Below, one piece after another: positions 21,273-24,089 of a stretch of 24,089 nucleotides of DNA; position 1 is the stretch's first letter, and the number at the start of each line of letters is the position of its first letter. The stretch spans positions 1 through 24,089 of the forward strand of contig CAJTQO010000052.1 of the NCBI GenBank assembly GCA_910578405.1, in the 5' to 3' direction. The notes under the pieces are model-generated. The model made no database searches. It had not been told where the DNA came from and worked only from the letters and a program-made list of their open reading frames with translations. Made by a program: the position numbers and the translations under genes. This DNA comes from an uncultured Lachnospiraceae bacterium (GTDB taxonomy: Bacteria; Bacillota; Clostridia; Lachnospirales; Lachnospiraceae).

Positions 21273-23333
21273 CTACTCCTTCCGGCTTAACTGGAATTTC
21301 CCCATTTCCCGTTCCATCTCTGTGGAAACTTCTGCCAGGCTTTGTACGCTGCCCTGTATCCTTTCCAATTCACTTTCCAGGGAAGCATCCACTTCCATAG
21401 ACAAATCCTCCGTCTTTTGGGAAACGTCATGGATACGCTGCGCCGCGCTTACGATAAACCGGTCTATTTCGTACATTTCTTCAATCATCCTGTCCATATC
21501 CCCTGCTGACCTGCCGGTCTGCTCCGTAATCCGCTGAAAGCCTAAAACAGCTTCCCCCGCTTTGCGCACTGCCTGCACTTGCATCGCCATTGTCCCTCTC
21601 ATCTCTTCGATATCGGAAACCAAAACAGCGATTTCCCGGCAAAGCTCTTCCATAATGTTTTCAATGTCTGCCGTTGCATGGGTGGAATCCGCCGCCAGCC
21701 TCCCGATGGACTCCGCCACAACGGCAAATCCCCTGCCATGTTCTCCTGCCCGCGCCGCTTCAATGCTGGCATTCAATGCCAATAGCTCCGTTTCCGAAGA
21801 AATATTTCCGATGGTTTCAACCATTTCTGAAATTTTGGCCGAATACGTTTCCAATGCCTTAATTTTATCATAAGAACGGCCTACCTTTGCTTCCACGCGG
21901 CGGTTCTGCCCATCCAGTTCCTGTATGCTTTGCACGCCCTCTTCCCCGGACTGAATCGTCCGTTTGGCTTCACTGAGCAGTTCCCCGCTTTTCTCCCGCA
22001 ATTCCCCAAACCGCGCTTCCATCTCAGCCATACGTTCCACCACATCATTGACATCCGTCGTCTGCGCTACCGTACCGTCGGATATTTCTTTCAGTGAATG
22101 ACTGATTTCCCCTATATGGGCGGCAATTCCCCGCAGTATGCCCAAACAGCGCGCAACTTCTTTTGTAAAGTCCATAATGCGGCCAAGGGCGCCGGAAATT
22201 TTCCCTGCCATCATATTATAATTCACCGCCAGTTCCCCCACCTCGTCCTGGCTGCTTGCTTTCGCATGGATAGAAAAATTCCCCTCCGCCGCATCCCGCA
22301 TCAGTCCTGCAATGACCGCCATTGGCTTTGTCAGCTTTCTGGCAAGCAAAACCACGGCGAAAACCGCCGCCATAACCGCAAACAGCGAAATCACGCCCAC
22401 CACCCATAACATCCGGTAAACCATAGACATAGCCACGCTGCTCTTTTGCAGCGTCACCAACGACCAGGAATCCGATTTGCCCAATAATGGGATAGAAGTA
22501 TAACTGGCATAGTATGTTTCCCCATCATACGTTATTTTACTGCTGCCGCTGTTTCCCGCCATTACCCCTGCTATCACTTGCTGGAAATCCTCTTCAATCT
22601 CCAAAGCGTATTGCTGCGTCACAATATTTCCGTCCGCATCTGTGGCAGGCTTGCCGGAAGCATCCTTCACGGAAACCGTGCGTATCCTGTCTTTGTAATT
22701 ATACTGCTCCTCCACCTGAACCAGTTGGGGATGCGCCACCACCACGCCTTCCCCGTCTATCACAAATGAAGTTCTGCCATCCTCTTCCCGGGAATATTCC
22801 CCAATCAGCTCCTGCAAAAAATCCAGCTTCAAGTCCGCCGCATAAATGCCAACCATTGCGCCGTCCCGGTACATTGGAAAAAACAGGGAAGCGCAGGGCA
22901 TACCTGTGGCAACCGAATAATACGATTTGGACACAAACGCCTCCCGTTCCTCCATCATCTTCACAAACCACCATCTCGCCGAACGATCCGCCAATTCCCC
23001 TGACGACCGCCCGGTCTGCATCCCGTCCGTCCCCTGTATATAAAGCTGGTCAAGATATGGATTCCTTTTCACGCACTGTTCCAAAACCGGGGTCTGCACC
23101 TGCGTCTCCATAGTCAGCAGGCTGGGACTGTCCGCCAATTCCCCATTCATACGGTATGCCCCTTCCATAAACATAGAGATTTCCCCTGCCAGCAGATTGG
23201 AAATCTCCCGGTTCCTTTCATAAATATCCTTTTCATAGGATGTGGTAAAAACCACAGGCAATACCACGGCAAGCGTGCAGATAATTGCCATCACCGGAAT
23301 AAACAGTTGCCTAAAAATACTTTTCTTTTTCAT
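21273..23333 (-). CDS. Methyl-accepting chemotaxis protein (dCache sensor, HAMP, MA domain)
   Basis: Transmembrane receptor of 686 aa that would signal to CheA. First membrane helix 8-30; extracellular double-Cache sensor about 40-295; second membrane helix about 306-331; HAMP about 332-385 (KLTKPMAVIAGLMRDAAEGN); methyl-accepting coiled coil about 400-680. The highly conserved hairpin tip reads LLALNASIEAARAGEHGRGF followed by AVVAES (residues 517-542), slightly divergent from the classical A-I-E-A-A-R-A-G-E-x-G-R-G-F-A-V-V-A-D-E. In the Cache domain RWWF (120-123), a following Tyr (138-139) and GIYAADL (Asp167) partly match the amino-acid-binding dCache pattern; the Tyr of RxWY is Phe here. 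The start has GAGAGGG upstream. Motility and chemotaxis genes are not in the window, so a non-chemotactic signalling role cannot be excluded. Confidence 0.92.
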   Translation of the reverse strand: MKKKSIFRQLFIPVMAIICTLAVVLPVVFTTSYEKDIYERNREISNLLAGEISMFMEGAYRMNGELADSPSLLTMETQVQTPVLEQCVKRNPYLDQLYIQGTDGMQTGRSSGELADRSARWWFVKMMEEREAFVSKSYYSVATGMPCASLFFPMYRDGAMVGIYAADLKLDFLQELIGEYSREEDGRTSFVIDGEGVVVAHPQLVQVEEQYNYKDRIRTVSVKDASGKPATDADGNIVTQQYALEIEEDFQQVIAGVMAGNSGSSKITYDGETYYASYTSIPLLGKSDSWSLVTLQKSSVAMSMVYRMLWVVGVISLFAVMAAVFAVVLLARKLTKPMAVIAGLMRDAAEGNFSIHAKASSQDEVGELAVNYNMMAGKISGALGRIMDFTKEVARCLGILRGIAAHIGEISHSLKEISDGTVAQTTDVNDVVERMAEMEARFGELREKSGELLSEAKRTIQSGEEGVQSIQELDGQNRRVEAKVGRSYDKIKALETYSAKISEMVETIGNISSETELLALNASIEAARAGEHGRGFAVVAESIGRLAADSTHATADIENIMEELCREIAVLVSDIEEMRGTMAMQVQAVRKAGEAVLGFQRITEQTGRSAGDMDRMIEEMYEIDRFIVSAAQRIHDVSQKTEDLSMEVDASLESELERIQGSVQSLAEVSTEMEREMGKFQLSRKE

Positions 23334-23364
23334 TGGAATCCCTCTCTCAGTCCTCTTTTGCCTG

Positions 23365-23553
23365 TTATCCTTTGGAAAGAATGCGTCTTTGCCCTCTTAG
23401 TAAGCCCTCTTTGCCGGATAATGAACGTATCCGTCCGTTATCCAGAAAGGTAAAAATATAGCGTGCCTGCCCTTCCCGATATTTATGCATTCCCATGCAT
23501 ATCTTATCGGAAAGCGGATTGCAGACACGCCCCTCATTAAACCAATGCCGCAT
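23365..23553 (-). CDS. Possible small protein, 62 aa, upstream of the chemoreceptor
   Basis: A basic frame starting MRHWFNEGRVCNPLSDK and ending RGQRRILSKG fills most of the 308-bp gap between the chemoreceptor start and the small secreted-protein gene. It has no good ribosome site and no recognised family. It also contains two strong inverted repeats, which is unusual for coding DNA. More likely this is a structured leader or intergenic sequence than a gene. Confidence 0.2.
   Translation of the reverse strand: MRHWFNEGRVCNPLSDKICMGMHKYREGQARYIFTFLDNGRIRSLSGKEGLLRGQRRILSKG
23416..23443. repeat. Inverted repeat in the chemoreceptor leader
   Basis: GGATAA (23416-23421) and TTATCC (23438-23443) form 6-bp arms around 16 nt, about 85-110 bp upstream of the chemoreceptor start. 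Together with the hairpin at 23476-23510 it would make a structured 5' region in the minus-strand transcript. Confidence 0.35.
23476..23510. repeat. Two-part hairpin upstream of the chemoreceptor gene
   Basis: CCGATA (23476-23481) pairs with TATCGG (23505-23510). Inside it TATGCAT (23484-23490) pairs with ATGCATA (23495-23501) around a 4-nt loop, separated by a small 2x3 internal loop. Thirteen base pairs in two stacked stems is well above background. It could be an operator palindrome or an RNA structure. Confidence 0.5.
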
Positions 23554-23641
23554 CGGGTTACGAATAATCCGTACTGGCGCCCATTATGCCAATGCCATTT
23601 CAAAGCGCTTCCGCCAATCAGCGCCGCCTTATAGCCTGCCT

Positions 23642-24016
23642 TTACCAGGAACCGCGGCAGCATCCGCCGCAACGGCCTCCCCTACGGCCCCTGCGTCCAT
23701 AAGCGTTATACGTTACAGCCGGCCTGCCATGGTCATGGCAATGGTCGCAAACGCCGTCGCCGTTATCATCTATGAAATAATCACAAACGCCGTCGCCATT
23801 TCCGTCTGCATAACAATGGTAATCGCAAATTCCATCCCCGTTTTCATCGGTAAAACAATGCTCCCCGCACATGCCATATTCATCCGCCGCCATAAAACAA
23901 TATCCCATGGCGCACCCGCTGACAGGGCAGGTTGGCTGTGCCTGCGCCGCTTTCACCGGGAAAGGCATAGCTAACAAGGACAGACAAATGATTCCCGCTG
24001 CCAAACTCTTCTTCAT
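23642..24016 (-). CDS. Small secreted cysteine-rich protein with three D-x-N-G-D-G-x-C-D loops
   Basis: Protein of 124 aa with a clear signal peptide (MKKSLAAGIICLSLLAMPFP, cleavage probably in VKA-AQA near residue 23-26). The mature part holds CPVSGCAMGYC, GMCGEHCF and then three calcium-loop-like repeats: DENGDGICD (57-65), DGNGDGVCD (71-79) and DDNGDGVCD (83-91). The tail is HCHDHGRP, then Arg/Gly/Cys-rich GRRGRRGGRCGGCCRGSW. The D-x-N-x-D-G spacing is that of EF-hand, dockerin or thrombospondin type-3 calcium loops, here with a Cys in each. Metal binding (calcium, or metal via Cys/His) is inferred. AGGAGGTGA precedes the ATG. Function unknown. No partner gene is visible before the window ends. 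Confidence 0.75.
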   Translation of the reverse strand: MKKSLAAGIICLSLLAMPFPVKAAQAQPTCPVSGCAMGYCFMAADEYGMCGEHCFTDENGDGICDYHCYADGNGDGVCDYFIDDNGDGVCDHCHDHGRPAVTYNAYGRRGRRGGRCGGCCRGSW

Positions 24017-24089
24017 CCTTCCTCACCTCCTATTCCATATTTTATACCTGCCCGGATAATCCCCACTCCTCTTTGAAGAGTTCACGGCC

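Noticed and set aside
23334..23553. Cyclic di-GMP riboswitch before the chemoreceptor
   Set aside because: Such switches often precede chemoreceptor genes, but the conserved core sequences of the known classes were not found in the leader.
23397..23672. 91-aa minus-strand frame upstream of the chemoreceptor
   Set aside because: It runs into the end of the secreted-protein gene in another frame, has no ribosome site and no family; the region is better read as a structured leader.
23495..23974. 159-aa plus-strand frame opposite the secreted Cys-rich protein
   Set aside because: The Ala/Val/Ile-rich translation is the mirror of the D-N-G-D-G repeat; the minus-strand frame has a signal peptide and a strong ribosome site.

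Overview
The window looks like a chromosomal segment of a Gram-positive Clostridia, most likely of the Lachnospiraceae type. The reasons are strong AGGAGG-type ribosome binding sites, moderate GC, large serine recombinases of the kind common in gut Clostridia, a DUF5050-type secreted protein, and a housekeeping block in a Firmicutes style. No rRNA, tRNA or CRISPR array was seen. The organism assignment is an inference from gene families.

Layout. (1) 140-5926, minus strand: a housekeeping block transcribed carB, holA, yqeY, mtnN (carbamoyl-phosphate synthase large chain, DNA polymerase III delta, a GatB/YqeY protein and MTA/SAH nucleosidase). A short 8-9 nt tandem repeat lies between yqeY and mtnN. 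carB has its own near-consensus promoter and no carA beside it. (2) 6014-13053: an accessory block bracketed by two intact large serine recombinases, both on the minus strand. Between them lie an AraC-family regulator, a divergently transcribed MATE transporter and a HAD phosphatase. (3) 13159-15053: a MarR-type regulator translationally coupled to a second MATE transporter, with a perfect 16-bp palindrome over the regulator's promoter. (4) 15102-17811: a secreted DUF5050/DUF3298-like protein and a divergent small gene of unknown function, both with recognisable promoters. (5) 17841-18846: an orphan BlaI/MecI repressor with a near-consensus promoter and a TACA-N2-TGTA operator, followed by what appears to be the remains of a penicillin-binding protein gene on the opposite strand with a second such box upstream. 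(6) 18847-19635: an AT-richer alpha/beta hydrolase. (7) 19778-23333: a third MATE transporter downstream of a dCache/HAMP chemoreceptor. (8) 23642-24016: a small secreted cysteine-rich protein with three D-x-N-G-D-G-x-C-D loops.

Themes. The accessory part repeats one motif: a local one-component regulator next to a MATE multidrug/Na+ transporter (AraC-MATE, MarR-MATE), plus a third MATE without an adjacent regulator. The two recombinases suggest that parts of this block are, or were, mobile. The blaI region looks like the relic of a beta-lactam-inducible PBP locus. No complete, clearly new multi-gene system was identified. The best leads are the recombinase-bracketed cassette, the BlaI-box/PBP relic, the palindromic MarR operator and the secreted proteins.
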